Origin: Methylomonas rhizoryzae
Lineage (GTDB): Bacteria > Pseudomonadota > Gammaproteobacteria > Methylococcales > Methylomonadaceae
Assembly: GCF_008632455.1 (NCBI RefSeq)
Contig: NZ_CP043929.1
Span: 1,240,001-1,304,000, forward strand
Reading direction: 5' to 3'
Length of the DNA stretch: 64,000 bases
The notes beneath the pieces were generated by a model. It was given only the letters and a program-made list of their open reading frames with translations. It was not told where the DNA came from and searched no databases. The position numbers and the translations under genes are program-made. Below are positions 1 through 9,119 of this stretch, in pieces (within the stretch, counting starts at the first letter, position 1; each line of letters begins with the position of its first letter).

Positions 1-990
1 ACCAAGGGTCCGTGCTTGCAGGCGATCAAAGATGCCGGCATATCCAATGCCAAAATCAACGACGTGATTCTGGTCGGCGGTCAAACCCGGATGCCTAAGG
101 TCCAAGCATTCGTCAAAGAATTGTTCGGCAAAGAGCCGCGTAAAGACGTTAATCCGGACGAAGCGGTGGCGTTGGGTGCTGCGATCCAGGCCGGCGTATT
201 GGGCGGCGACGTCAGAGACGTCTTGTTGCTGGACGTGACCCCGCTGTCGCTAGGTATCGAAACTTTGGGCGGCGTGATGACCAAATTGATCGAAAAAAAC
301 ACCACGATTCCGACCAACGCCTCGCAAGTGTTCTCGACCGCCGAAGATAATCAAACCGCCGTGACCGTGCACGTGCTGCAAGGCGAACGGGAAATGGCGT
401 CGGCCAACAAGTCGCTGGGCCGTTTCGACTTGCAGGACATTCCGCCGGCACCGCGCGGCATTCCGCAGATTGAAGTATCCTTCGACATCGACGCCAACGG
501 TATTTTGAACGTGTCGGCTAAGGACAAAGCCACCGGCAAGAAACAATCGATCATCATTAAAGCGTCCAGCGGTTTGTCGGAAGACGAAGTGCAGCGCATG
601 ATTAAAGACGCCGAAGCCCACGCCGACGAAGACCGCAAACTGAAGGAATTGGTTTCGGCCCGCAACAGCGCGGAAGGCATGATCCACGCCACCGAGAAAT
701 CGCTGAAAGAACTGGGCGATCAAGTCAGCAGCGACGAAAAATCGGCTATCGAGTCGGCTATCAAAGATCTGCATGCCGTGTTGAAAGGCGACGACAAAGA
801 CGCCATCGAAGCCAAAACCAATGCCTTGACCGAGTTGTCTGGCAAGCTGGCCGAGCGGGTTTATGCGCAAAAAGGCGGCGCGGAAGCGCAGTCCGGTGAA
901 CATACCGCCGGAGGCGCGCATCAGCAAGCGGCGCCGGACAACGATGTGGTCGACGCCGAGTTCGAGGAAGTTAAAGACGACCACAAATAA
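1..990 (+). CDS. dnaK: Molecular chaperone DnaK (Hsp70), C-terminal part
   Basis: The reading frame is open from the first base, so the gene starts upstream and only about 329 C-terminal residues are here. Visible are the end of the nucleotide-binding domain (GGQTRMPKVQ), the inter-domain linker and start of the peptide-binding domain (DVTPLSLGIETLGG), the helical lid, and the typical tail ending VVDAEFEEVKDDHK. DnaK binds exposed hydrophobic segments in the cytoplasm in an ATP cycle driven by DnaJ and GrpE. dnaJ follows 117 bases downstream on the same strand, the usual pairing. Confidence 0.98.
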   Translation, partial: TKGPCLQAIKDAGISNAKINDVILVGGQTRMPKVQAFVKELFGKEPRKDVNPDEAVALGAAIQAGVLGGDVRDVLLLDVTPLSLGIETLGGVMTKLIEKNTTIPTNASQVFSTAEDNQTAVTVHVLQGEREMASANKSLGRFDLQDIPPAPRGIPQIEVSFDIDANGILNVSAKDKATGKKQSIIIKASSGLSEDEVQRMIKDAEAHADEDRKLKELVSARNSAEGMIHATEKSLKELGDQVSSDEKSAIESAIKDLHAVLKGDDKDAIEAKTNALTELSGKLAERVYAQKGGAEAQSGEHTAGGAHQQAAPDNDVVDAEFEEVKDDHK

Positions 991-1021
991 ATCGTCACCG
1001 GCGGTTTAATCGAAGTAGGGT

Positions 1022-1101
1022 AAGAAGCGGGGGGTTGGATAACCCCGGCTTCTTAGTGCTGAATCACTCTATATAACCGCCAATTTACGTTGGCGGTTTT
1101 C
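1022..1101 (+). promoter_or_regulatory. dnaK-dnaJ intergenic hairpins
   Basis: Two hairpins lie in the gap. The first (about 1022-1054) pairs AAGAAGC with GCTTCTT and GGGGTT with AACCCC. The second (1077-1098) pairs ACCGCCAA with TTGGCGGT and is followed by four T, ending only a few bases before the dnaJ start. They may lower read-through from dnaK into dnaJ or protect the dnaK mRNA end; the role is inferred from position. Confidence 0.5.
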
Positions 1102-1107
1102 CACGTC

Positions 1108-2241
1108 ATGGCAAAAGAAGATTTTTACAAACTGCTGGAAGTCGATCGCAACGCCAGCGAGGCGGAGATCAAGAAAAGCTATCGCAAGATGGCGATGAAG
1201 TTTCATCCGGATCGAAACAAAGACAATCCTGAAGAGGCCGAGCAAAAATTCAAGGTGATCAAGGAAGCTTACGAAGTGTTGTCCGATCCGAAGAAGCGTT
1301 CGGCATACGATCAATTTGGCCACGCCGGCGTGGATCCGTCCATGGGCGGACGCGGCGGTTTCAGCGGCGCGGAAAGCTTTAGCGACATCTTCGGCGACGT
1401 ATTCGGCGATATTTTCGGCGGTGGCCGCCAGCAACGCAGCAGCGTACAACGCGGTGCGGATTTGCGTTACAACCTGGAATTGACCTTGGAGGAAGCGGTA
1501 GGCGGTACCGAAGCGGTCGTCAAGGTGCCTGTGTTGGTTGCCTGTGGCGAATGTAACGGTTCCGGCGCCAAGAAGGGCAGCAGTCCCGTTACCTGTACGA
1601 CTTGTCACGGCCACGGTCAAGTCAGAATGCAGCAAGGCTTTTTTTCGGTTCAGCAAACTTGTCCGAATTGCCGCGGTACCGGCAAGCAGATCAAAGATCC
1701 GTGTCCCAAGTGTTACGGTCAAGGGCGGGTGCAAGAGACTAAAACCCTCAACGTCAAAGTGCCGGCCGGGGTGGATACCGGCGACCGGATTCGTTTGGCC
1801 GGCGAAGGCGAAGCCGGGATGAACGGCGGTCCGGCGGGCGATTTGTACGTGCAAGTGCAAGTTAAAGAACATCCCATCTTTACCCGCGATGGAGCGAATC
1901 TATATTGCGAGGTGCCGATCAGCTTTCCGACCGCTTGTCTGGGCGGTGAAATGGAGGTGCCGACTTTGGATGGTAAAGTCAAACTGAAAATTCCTGCGGA
2001 AACGCAAACCGGCAAATTGTTTCGCTTGCGCGGCAAAGGCGTTAAACCGGTACGCGGCGGCTCGATCGGGGATTTATTGTGCCGGGTGCAAATCGAAACG
2101 CCGGTACGTTTGACCAAAGAGCAACAAGTCTTGCTGGAAAAGCTGCAAGAATCGCTAACCGGCGGCGGTAAGCAGCACAGTCCGCAAGAGCATAGCTGGA
2201 TGGATGGCGTGAAAAGCTTTTTCGATAAATTGACAGGATAG
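1108..2241 (+). CDS. dnaJ: Co-chaperone DnaJ (Hsp40)
   Basis: J-domain co-chaperone that stimulates the DnaK ATPase and delivers substrates. From the ATG at 1108 (AKEDFYKLLEV) the protein has 377 residues, the usual length; a TTG 18 bases upstream is in frame but would sit inside the hairpin. Features in order: J domain with the HPD motif (KFHPDRN), Gly/Phe-rich linker, and a zinc-finger region with all four CxxCxGxG repeats (CGECNGSG, CTTCHGHG, CPNCRGTG, CPKCYGQG), followed by the substrate-binding C-terminal domains. This makes it a class A DnaJ. Confidence 0.98.
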   Translation: MAKEDFYKLLEVDRNASEAEIKKSYRKMAMKFHPDRNKDNPEEAEQKFKVIKEAYEVLSDPKKRSAYDQFGHAGVDPSMGGRGGFSGAESFSDIFGDVFGDIFGGGRQQRSSVQRGADLRYNLELTLEEAVGGTEAVVKVPVLVACGECNGSGAKKGSSPVTCTTCHGHGQVRMQQGFFSVQQTCPNCRGTGKQIKDPCPKCYGQGRVQETKTLNVKVPAGVDTGDRIRLAGEGEAGMNGGPAGDLYVQVQVKEHPIFTRDGANLYCEVPISFPTACLGGEMEVPTLDGKVKLKIPAETQTGKLFRLRGKGVKPVRGGSIGDLLCRVQIETPVRLTKEQQVLLEKLQESLTGGGKQHSPQEHSWMDGVKSFFDKLTG

Positions 2242-2245
2242 TTTC

Positions 2246-3055
2246 ATGGTGCGTATTGGATTGGTCGGAGTTTCCGGTCGTATGGGCTTGTGCTTGATCA
2301 AGGCGGCAGCCTTGACGGAGCATGCCGAATTTACCGTCGCGGTATCGCGTCCGGAAAGTCTGGCCATAGGCAAAGATGCCGGCGAGCTGGCAGGGATCTC
2401 CACCCTCGGGATAACCGTGAGCGATGATTTGCCCGCTGTCTTGGACTATTTCGATGTGTTGATCGATTTTACCCGGCCGGACAGCTCGATGGACTATCTC
2501 GACATTTGCCGGCTTGCCGGCAAGAGGGTAGTCATCGGCACTACCGGTTATTCCGATGCGCAAAAACAAGCGATAGCCGTTGCAGCGCAACAAATACCTA
2601 TCGTGCTGGCGCCGAATTTCAGCGTAGGCGTTAATTTGTCGTTGAAGTTGCTGGAAACCGCTGCCAAAGTGATGGGGGAATACACAGACATTGAAGTTAT
2701 AGAAGCCCATCACAGACATAAAGTCGACGCACCGTCCGGTACTGCCTTACGGATGGGCGAAGTGGTTGCGGCAACATTGGGGCGTGATCTCAAACAATGT
2801 GCAGTTTATGGCCGGGAGGGCGAAACCGGGACCCGCGATCGGAAAACGATTGGCTTTTCGACGATCAGGGCGGGAGACATTGTGGGCGAGCACACGGTAA
2901 TGTTTGCGGATGAGGGCGAGCGAGTGGAAATTACCCACAAAGCCACCAGCCGGATGACGTTTGCCAACGGCGCCGTTAGGGCGGCAATTTGGCTAGAGGG
3001 CAAGCCGGCCGGGCTGTACGACATGCAAGATGTGTTAGGTCTAAAAAATTGTTAA
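2246..3055 (+). CDS. dapB: 4-hydroxy-tetrahydrodipicolinate reductase
   Basis: Cytoplasmic NAD(P)H-dependent enzyme of the diaminopimelate/lysine pathway, giving meso-DAP for the cell wall and lysine. The 269-residue length is typical. The N-terminus holds the dinucleotide-binding motif GVSGRMG, and the catalytic and substrate-binding stretch HHRHKVDAPSGTAL is intact. It starts four bases after dnaJ stops, so it is probably translated from the same transcript. Confidence 0.97.
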   Translation: MVRIGLVGVSGRMGLCLIKAAALTEHAEFTVAVSRPESLAIGKDAGELAGISTLGITVSDDLPAVLDYFDVLIDFTRPDSSMDYLDICRLAGKRVVIGTTGYSDAQKQAIAVAAQQIPIVLAPNFSVGVNLSLKLLETAAKVMGEYTDIEVIEAHHRHKVDAPSGTALRMGEVVAATLGRDLKQCAVYGREGETGTRDRKTIGFSTIRAGDIVGEHTVMFADEGERVEITHKATSRMTFANGAVRAAIWLEGKPAGLYDMQDVLGLKNC

Positions 3056-3106
3056 TGACCGGCACGGCATAATTTCGTAAAATTACATCAGTTTTTCTCA
3101 CTCCAG

Positions 3107-3138
3107 AACGGGATTAGTCGTCAGACTCATCCCGTTTT
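3107..3138 (+). terminator. Terminator-like hairpin in the carA leader
   Basis: AACGGGAT (3107-3114) pairs with ATCCCGTT (3129-3136), and the loop adds AGTC/GACT, giving about 12 pairs with one mismatch, followed by TTTT. It ends only about 22 bases before the carA start codon, leaving no room for a promoter in between. It therefore either ends dapB transcription while carA initiates inside the hairpin, or acts as an attenuator for carAB. A possible promoter, TTGTTA with TAATTT, lies upstream at about 3050-3076. Confidence 0.6.
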
Positions 3139-3159
3139 CTACATCTAAGGTGGCCTAAT

Positions 3160-4278
3160 TTGAATAATCCCGCAATACTGGTATTGGAAGACGGAGCTGT
3201 GTTTCAAGGCACATCGATCGGGGCAGACGGTTGTTCAGTGGGCGAGGTGGTTTTCAATACGGCATTAACAGGATACCAAGAAATTTTAAGCGACCCCTCG
3301 TATGCCCGGCAGATCGTTACCTTGACCTACCCGCATGTCGGCAACGTCGGCGTCAATGCCGAAGACGACGAAGCCGGACAGGTTTTTGCCAGCGGATTGG
3401 TTATCCGCGATTTACCGCAGCTTGCCAGCAACTGGCGCATGCAACAGAACTTGCCCGATTACTTGCGCGCGCGTGGTGTAGTGGCCATCGCCGACATCGA
3501 TACCCGCCAATTGACCCGCTTGTTGCGCGATAAAGGCGCGCAGCGCGGTTGTTTAATGGCCGGTGCAGACCTGGATATAGAAGCCGCCAAACAAGCGATC
3601 GACGGTTTTCCCGGTTTGCAGGGCATGGATTTGGCTAAGGAAGTGACTACCGCCGGCGTTTACGAATGGAGCGAAAACACGTGGCAGCTAGGTAAAGGTC
3701 ATCCGGCGGCGACTCATTTGACCAAACACGTGGTGGCTTACGATTTCGGCGTCAAACGCAATATTCTGCGTCTGCTGGTCAATCGTGGCTGCCGGGTTAC
3801 CGTGGTGCCGGCTACTACCCCTGCGGACCAGGTGTTGGCGATGAATCCCGACGGCGTGTTTTTATCTAACGGACCGGGGGATCCCGAGCCTTGCGATTAT
3901 GCGATCGATGCGATCAAGACGATTTTGGAACGCAAAGTACCGGTATTCGGTATTTGTTTAGGCCATCAATTGCTGGCATTGGCGAGCGGCGCTAAAACAG
4001 AAAAAATGAAATTCGGCCATCACGGGGCCAATCATCCGGTACAAGAACTGGCAAGCGGCAAAGTGATGATCAGCAGTCAGAATCACGGTTTTGCGGTCAG
4101 CGCCGAGAATCTACCGGTCAATCTGAAAGCAACTTACGTATCGCTATTCGACGGCAGCTTGCAAGGTATAGCCCGTACCGACGTACCGGCATTCAGTTTT
4201 CAAGGTCATCCAGAGGCCAGCCCCGGCCCACATGACGTCGAAGCTTTGTTCGACCAATTCGTCGCATTGATGAACTAA
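3160..4278 (+). CDS. carA: Carbamoyl-phosphate synthase small subunit
   Basis: Glutamine amidotransferase subunit that hydrolyses glutamine and channels ammonia to CarB for carbamoyl phosphate, the precursor of arginine and pyrimidines. It has 372 residues. The class I amidotransferase domain carries the nucleophile Cys in GICLGHQ and the His-Glu pair in GHPEASPGPHD. The start is a TTG with TAAGG about nine bases upstream; no ATG fits the conserved N-terminus NNPAILVLEDG. carB follows after 30 bases. Confidence 0.97.
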   Translation: MNNPAILVLEDGAVFQGTSIGADGCSVGEVVFNTALTGYQEILSDPSYARQIVTLTYPHVGNVGVNAEDDEAGQVFASGLVIRDLPQLASNWRMQQNLPDYLRARGVVAIADIDTRQLTRLLRDKGAQRGCLMAGADLDIEAAKQAIDGFPGLQGMDLAKEVTTAGVYEWSENTWQLGKGHPAATHLTKHVVAYDFGVKRNILRLLVNRGCRVTVVPATTPADQVLAMNPDGVFLSNGPGDPEPCDYAIDAIKTILERKVPVFGICLGHQLLALASGAKTEKMKFGHHGANHPVQELASGKVMISSQNHGFAVSAENLPVNLKATYVSLFDGSLQGIARTDVPAFSFQGHPEASPGPHDVEALFDQFVALMN

Positions 4279-4308
4279 GCGTCTTTTGCCCAATTTTCAC
4301 TGAGTATC

Positions 4309-7300
4309 ATGCCCAAAAGAACTGACATAAAATCGATTTTATTACTGGGGGCCGGCCCTATCGTGATCGGCCAGGCTTGCGAATTCGATTATTCCGGCAC
4401 CCAAGCGTGTAAAGCCTTGCGCGAAGAAGGCTACAGAGTCGTCTTAGTGAATTCCAATCCGGCCACCATCATGACCGACCCGGATATGGCGGATGCCATT
4501 TACATCGAGCCTATCGATTGGCAGACCGTCGAAAAAATTATCGAAAAAGAACGTCCGGATGCGATTTTGCCAACCATGGGCGGGCAAACTGCACTGAATT
4601 GCGCGTTGGCATTGGACAAACACGGGGTATTGGCGAAATACGGCGTGGAAATGATAGGGGCCAGCAAAGACGCCATCAACAAAGCCGAAGATCGGGATTT
4701 GTTCAATAAGGCCATGCGCAAAATCGGTTTAGAAGTGGCTAAATCCCGCGTGGCGCACAGCATGGAGGAAGCGTTCGCCGCACAAGAGGAAGTGGGTTAT
4801 CCGACCATCATTCGGCCGTCGTTTACCATGGGCGGTAGCGGCGGCGGTATTGCTTACAACCGCGAGGAATTCATCGAAATTTGCGAGCGCGGTTTGTCGC
4901 TGTCTCCGACTAACGAACTTTTGATCGAAGAGTCGGTTTTGGGTTGGAAAGAGTTCGAAATGGAAGTGGTGCGCGACTCTAAAGACAACTGCATCATCAT
5001 ATGCTCCATCGAAAACTTCGATCCGATGGGCGTGCATACCGGCGATTCGATTACCGTCGCGCCGGCGCAGACCCTGACCGACAAGGAATACCAGATTCTG
5101 CGCAACGCTTCGTTGGCGGTATTGCGTGAAATCGGCGTCGATACCGGCGGCTCTAACGTGCAGTTTGCGATCAATCCGCAAGACGGCCGTCTGATCGTGA
5201 TCGAAATGAACCCGCGGGTGTCGCGTTCCTCGGCTTTAGCGTCCAAGGCTACCGGCTTTCCCATTGCGAAAGTCGCCGCCAAATTGGCGGTCGGCTATAC
5301 CCTGGACGAACTGCGTAACGAAATAACCGGGGGTAAAACGCCGGCTTCGTTTGAACCGACGATCGACTACGTCGTCACCAAAGTGCCGCGCTTTGCCTTC
5401 GAAAAGTTTCCGCAAGCCAACGACCGGTTGACGACGCAGATGAAATCGGTCGGCGAGGTGATGGCGATAGGCCGGACTTTCCAAGAATCGTTGCAAAAAG
5501 CCTTGCGCGGCCTGGAAGTCGGTGTGGACGGTTTGGACGAAACCGTTGATTTAAGCGACTCCGGCAGCCAAGACATCATACTGCGGGAATTGCGCTACCC
5601 TGGCCCTCGCCGCTTATGGTTTTTAGCCGATGCGTTTCGTAGCGGTTTGAGCTTCGACGAAATCCATCAAGCCTGCAAAATCGATCCTTGGTTCTTGGCG
5701 CAAGTTGAAGATTTGATAGTCACCGAAAAAACCTTGGCTACCAAAACCTTGGCGACCTTGGAAAAAGGCGAATTGCTCAGGTTGAAACGCAAAGGTTTCT
5801 CCGATGCGCGTCTGGCCAAACTGTTGGCCACTAAAGAATCCGAAGTGCGCAACGTCAGGCATAAACAAGGCGTGCGGCCGGTTTACAAGCGCATCGACTC
5901 GTGCGCGGCTGAATTTGCTTCCGATACCGCATATCTTTATTCCACTTACGAACAAGAGTGCGAAGCCGCTCCGTCCGCGCGCGACAAAATCGTCATTTTG
6001 GGCGGTGGCCCCAACCGGATCGGGCAGGGTATAGAATTCGACTACTGTTGCGTACACGCGGCATTGGCCTTGCGTGAAGACGGCTACGAGACCATTATGG
6101 TTAACTGTAATCCGGAGACTGTTTCTACCGATTTCGATACGTCGGATCGCTTGTACTTCGAGCCCTTGACCTTGGAAGATGTGCTGGAAATCATCGATTT
6201 GGAGAAACCCAAGGGCGTAATCGTGCAATACGGCGGGCAAACCCCGCTGAAATTGGCGCGGGCGTTGGAAGCGGCCGGCGCGCCTATCATCGGGACTTCC
6301 CCGGATTCGATCGATTTGGCCGAAGATAGAGAGCGCTTTCAGCAGTTGTTGGAGCGCTTGAACTTGAAACAGCCGCCGAATGCGACTGCGCGCTCGGTGG
6401 AGCAAGCGGTGAGTTTGGCCAAAGAAATCGGCTATCCCTTGGTGGTGCGCCCCTCTTACGTGCTGGGTGGCCGGGCAATGGAAATCGTATTCAACGAGGA
6501 AGGTTTGCGCCGCTACATGAAAGAGGCGGTCAGCGTGTCCAACGATTCGCCGGTATTGCTGGACCGCTTTTTGGACGACGCGGTGGAAATGGATGTGGAC
6601 GCGATTTACGACGGCGAAACCTGTTTGATTGGCGGTTTGATGGAGCATATCGAACAAGCCGGGGTGCATTCGGGCGATTCCGCTTGTTCTATCCCTCCCT
6701 ACGATTTGCCGGCGCACATTCAAGACCAGTTGCGCGCACAAGTAGCGAAAATGGCCGAAGCTTTGGGTGTTTGTGGTTTGATGAATACCCAGTTCGCCAT
6801 TCAGGGTGAGACTATTTTCGTGTTGGAAGTGAATCCGCGTGCCTCGCGTACCGCGCCGTTCGTATCCAAAGCGACCGGTTATCCGCTCGCTAAAATCGCC
6901 GCGCGTTGCATGGTTGGTAAATCGTTGAAGGAACAGGGCGTTACCGAAGAGCGCATACCCGAGTATTTTTCGGTTAAAGAGGCGGTGTTTCCGTTCATCA
7001 AGTTTCCCGGCGTCGATCCCTTGCTAGGTCCGGAAATGAAATCGACCGGAGAAGTGATGGGGGTTGGCAGAACATTCGGCGAGGCTTTCGCCAAATCACA
7101 ACGGGCCGGCGGGGTGGATTTGAGTCAAAGCGGTAAGGTGTTGATCAGTATTCGGGATGCGGATAAGCCGAAATTGCCGGATTTGGCCAAACGCTTGATC
7201 GAGAAAAATTACGAAATCGTCGCGACCCGTGGAACGGCAAGAGTGTTGAAAGAGGCCGGAATTCCTTGCCAGGAAATTTTCAAGGTCAACGAAGGCCGGC

Positions 7301-7530
7301 CGAATACCGTCGATATGATCAAAAACGGCGAAATTCAATTGATCGTCAACACGACGGAAGGCGTCAAAGCCGTAGCCGACTCCTTTACCATGCGTAGGGA
7401 AGCGTTGCAGCGCAAAGTAACCTATTACACCACCATGGCGGGGGCCAGGGCGGCCTGTTTTGCATTGGGAGAGCTGTCTGCGGGCAATGTCAATTGTTTG
7501 CAGGATTTACACAAAACCTTCGAGGGATAA
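4309..7530 (+). CDS. carB: Carbamoyl-phosphate synthase large subunit
   Basis: Large subunit, 1073 residues, with two homologous ATP-grasp halves. The first half forms carboxyphosphate and carbamate (GAGPIVIGQACEFDYSG near the start); the second phosphorylates carbamate (GGGPNRIGQGIEFDYC near residue 566). A C-terminal MGS-like allosteric domain follows, where effectors such as UMP and ornithine bind in E. coli. Length and domain order are complete. It is co-directional with carA, 30 bases apart. Confidence 0.98.
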   Translation: MPKRTDIKSILLLGAGPIVIGQACEFDYSGTQACKALREEGYRVVLVNSNPATIMTDPDMADAIYIEPIDWQTVEKIIEKERPDAILPTMGGQTALNCALALDKHGVLAKYGVEMIGASKDAINKAEDRDLFNKAMRKIGLEVAKSRVAHSMEEAFAAQEEVGYPTIIRPSFTMGGSGGGIAYNREEFIEICERGLSLSPTNELLIEESVLGWKEFEMEVVRDSKDNCIIICSIENFDPMGVHTGDSITVAPAQTLTDKEYQILRNASLAVLREIGVDTGGSNVQFAINPQDGRLIVIEMNPRVSRSSALASKATGFPIAKVAAKLAVGYTLDELRNEITGGKTPASFEPTIDYVVTKVPRFAFEKFPQANDRLTTQMKSVGEVMAIGRTFQESLQKALRGLEVGVDGLDETVDLSDSGSQDIILRELRYPGPRRLWFLADAFRSGLSFDEIHQACKIDPWFLAQVEDLIVTEKTLATKTLATLEKGELLRLKRKGFSDARLAKLLATKESEVRNVRHKQGVRPVYKRIDSCAAEFASDTAYLYSTYEQECEAAPSARDKIVILGGGPNRIGQGIEFDYCCVHAALALREDGYETIMVNCNPETVSTDFDTSDRLYFEPLTLEDVLEIIDLEKPKGVIVQYGGQTPLKLARALEAAGAPIIGTSPDSIDLAEDRERFQQLLERLNLKQPPNATARSVEQAVSLAKEIGYPLVVRPSYVLGGRAMEIVFNEEGLRRYMKEAVSVSNDSPVLLDRFLDDAVEMDVDAIYDGETCLIGGLMEHIEQAGVHSGDSACSIPPYDLPAHIQDQLRAQVAKMAEALGVCGLMNTQFAIQGETIFVLEVNPRASRTAPFVSKATGYPLAKIAARCMVGKSLKEQGVTEERIPEYFSVKEAVFPFIKFPGVDPLLGPEMKSTGEVMGVGRTFGEAFAKSQRAGGVDLSQSGKVLISIRDADKPKLPDLAKRLIEKNYEIVATRGTARVLKEAGIPCQEIFKVNEGRPNTVDMIKNGEIQLIVNTTEGVKAVADSFTMRREALQRKVTYYTTMAGARAACFALGELSAGNVNCLQDLHKTFEG

Positions 7531-7556
7531 AAATAACAAATGTTTAGGAGTTGTAC

Positions 7557-8033
7557 ATGAATAAAGTGCCGCTAACCGTGGCAGGCGCAAACAAATTACG
7601 CGCCGAGTTGGAAGAGCTTAAAACGGTGACTAGACCCCGTATCATTCAAGCCATCGCGGACGCCCGCGAGCACGGGGATTTGAAAGAAAATGCCGAATAC
7701 CACGCTGCGCGTGAACAACAAAGCTTTGCGGAAGGCCGAATCGCCGAAATCGAAAGCAAATTGTCGAACGCCAACATCATTGACGTTACCAAGACCGACG
7801 CCGGCGGCAAAGTCGTATTCGGCGCGACCGTCAAAATAGAAGATTTGGATTCCGGTAAACAAGTAAGCTACCAGATCGTCGGCGAGGATGAAGCCAATAT
7901 CAAGGAAGGCCGTATTTCTGTCGGATCGCCTATCGCCAGAGCCCTGATCGGTAAAGAAGAGGGTGATACGGTAATCGTCAAAGCCCCCGGTGGCGACATC
8001 GAATACGAAATTATCTCGGTAGAATATCTATAA
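7557..8033 (+). CDS. greA: Transcription elongation factor GreA
   Basis: Rescues backtracked RNA polymerase by stimulating cleavage of the transcript 3' end. The ATG at 7557 gives 158 residues, the standard GreA length, with TAGGAG seven bases upstream; an in-frame TTG at 7551 is rejected because it abuts the ribosome site. The N-terminal coiled coil carries acidic residues in DAREHGDLKENAEYHAA, and the C-terminal FKBP-like domain follows. The carB-greA order is common in gammaproteobacteria. Confidence 0.97.
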   Translation: MNKVPLTVAGANKLRAELEELKTVTRPRIIQAIADAREHGDLKENAEYHAAREQQSFAEGRIAEIESKLSNANIIDVTKTDAGGKVVFGATVKIEDLDSGKQVSYQIVGEDEANIKEGRISVGSPIARALIGKEEGDTVIVKAPGGDIEYEIISVEYL

Positions 8034-8042
8034 GCGGAAATA

Positions 8043-8077
8043 GAGGAGGCGAATCGCCTCCTCGAATTATTTTTTCT
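8043..8077. terminator. Terminator between convergent greA and yhbY
   Basis: GAGGAGGCG (8043-8051) pairs perfectly with CGCCTCCTC (8055-8063), followed by a T-rich run at 8067-8077. It lies between the tail-to-tail genes greA and yhbY; the T-run serves greA, and A-rich sequence on the other side may let the stem also serve yhbY. Confidence 0.85.
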
Positions 8078-8336
8078 TGGGATTTTTTCTATACAGAACC
8101 ACGATTTGGCCAATCGATTGCACCCAGTCAGCGCCTGTGTCGGCGATAGCCTGCTCTGCGATTTCGGCCCGCTCGTCGCGTTCAGCCCGAATCCTGATTT
8201 TGATCAATTCGTGGGCGTCTAAAGCTGCATTGATTTCTTTGACGACTGCAGGCGTCAAGCCGGCTTGGCCGACGATCACTACCGGTTTGAGCGTATGAGC
8301 TTGCGCTTTCAATTTTTTTCTTTGGATAGGGTCCAC
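8067..8336 (-). CDS. yhbY: YhbY family CRM-domain RNA-binding protein
   Basis: Small CRS1/YhbY (CRM) domain protein that associates with the pre-50S ribosomal subunit. The GTG start at 8336 gives 89 residues beginning VDPIQRKKLK and is preceded by AAAGGA six bases upstream. The open frame extends further upstream but runs into the divergent rlmE gene and has no family similarity there. The GxxG-type loop GQAGLT and the basic surface (IRIRAERDER) fit the family. It is divergent from rlmE with 48 bases between them. Confidence 0.92.
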   Translation of the reverse strand: MDPIQRKKLKAQAHTLKPVVIVGQAGLTPAVVKEINAALDAHELIKIRIRAERDERAEIAEQAIADTGADWVQSIGQIVVLYRKNPKKK

Positions 8337-8384
8337 TGCGAGTCCTTTAAAATTTAGCCGCGCAATTTTACACGAATCGAATTC

Positions 8385-9002
8385 ATGGCACGTAGCAAAA
8401 GTAGCCAGCAATGGATGCAGGAACATTTTCACGACGAATACGTCAAAAAAGCCCAAGCAATGGGTTACCGTTCGCGAGCGGTATTCAAACTCAGCGAAAT
8501 TCAGGAAAAGGATAAAATTATCCGGCCGGGTATCAATGTGGTCGATTTGGGGGCCGCGCCCGGCGGCTGGTCCGAATATGTTAGAAAACTTTTAGGAAAA
8601 AACGACAAGATTGTCGCGCTGGATTTATTGGAGATAGAACCTATCGCCGGAGTCGACTTCATCCGCGGCGATTTTCGCGACGACGACGTGCTGCAAAAAC
8701 TTTACGAAATTCTTGCCGATCAGCCCGTGCACTTGTTATTGTCGGACATGGCCCCCAATATGAGCGGTAACAAGGAAACCGATCAGCCGCGCAGCATTTA
8801 TCTGGGGGAACTTGCACTCGATGCCGCCCAACAACTATTGGCTCCCGGCGGCACCTTACTAATCAAAATGTTTCAAGGGGAAGGATTCGATGCCTATATG
8901 CAGGAAGTGAAACGCAATTTTAAATCTACAGTTATTCGCAAGCCGAAAGCCTCGCGTCCCAGAAGCAACGAAGTCTACATTTTGGCGAAAGGTTTTAAAT
9001 AG
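8385..9002 (+). CDS. rlmE: 23S rRNA (uridine2552-2'-O)-methyltransferase RlmE/FtsJ
   Basis: SAM-dependent 2'-O-methylase acting on U2552 of 23S rRNA late in 50S assembly. It has 205 residues. The SAM-binding motif VDLGAAPGGWSEY and the catalytic region LLSDMAPNMSGN are intact, and the K-D-K-E tetrad residues can be placed in order. It is followed by ftsH, the classic rlmE-ftsH pair. Confidence 0.97.
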   Translation: MARSKSSQQWMQEHFHDEYVKKAQAMGYRSRAVFKLSEIQEKDKIIRPGINVVDLGAAPGGWSEYVRKLLGKNDKIVALDLLEIEPIAGVDFIRGDFRDDDVLQKLYEILADQPVHLLLSDMAPNMSGNKETDQPRSIYLGELALDAAQQLLAPGGTLLIKMFQGEGFDAYMQEVKRNFKSTVIRKPKASRPRSNEVYILAKGFK

Positions 9003-9091
9003 GCTGGTAAACTGTGTTATTAAGGTCTGTCGGAAGCTGTAATTTAGTTTCGAAAGGCATTTGAACAAAAATTAAAGTGTTTTCAATTTTG

Positions 9092-9111
9092 GGACCGAAG
9101 TCGGTCCGGAG
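9092..9111 (+). promoter_or_regulatory. Hairpin abutting the ftsH ribosome-binding site
   Basis: GGACCGA (9092-9098) and TCGGTCC (9101-9107) form a perfect stem with a minimal loop. It directly precedes the GGAG ribosome-binding site (9108-9111) of ftsH, whose start is a TTG eight bases further on. A stem stacked against a weak start can tune translation, for example with temperature; that function is inference. Confidence 0.5.
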
Positions 9112-9119
9112 CGCGTAAA

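Noticed and set aside
250..984. Long minus-strand frame opposite dnaK
   Set aside because: Shadow of the conserved dnaK frame; no ribosome site or domain.
5623..6741. 372-codon minus-strand frame inside carB
   Set aside because: Antisense to highly conserved carB; composition reflects the codon pattern of carB.
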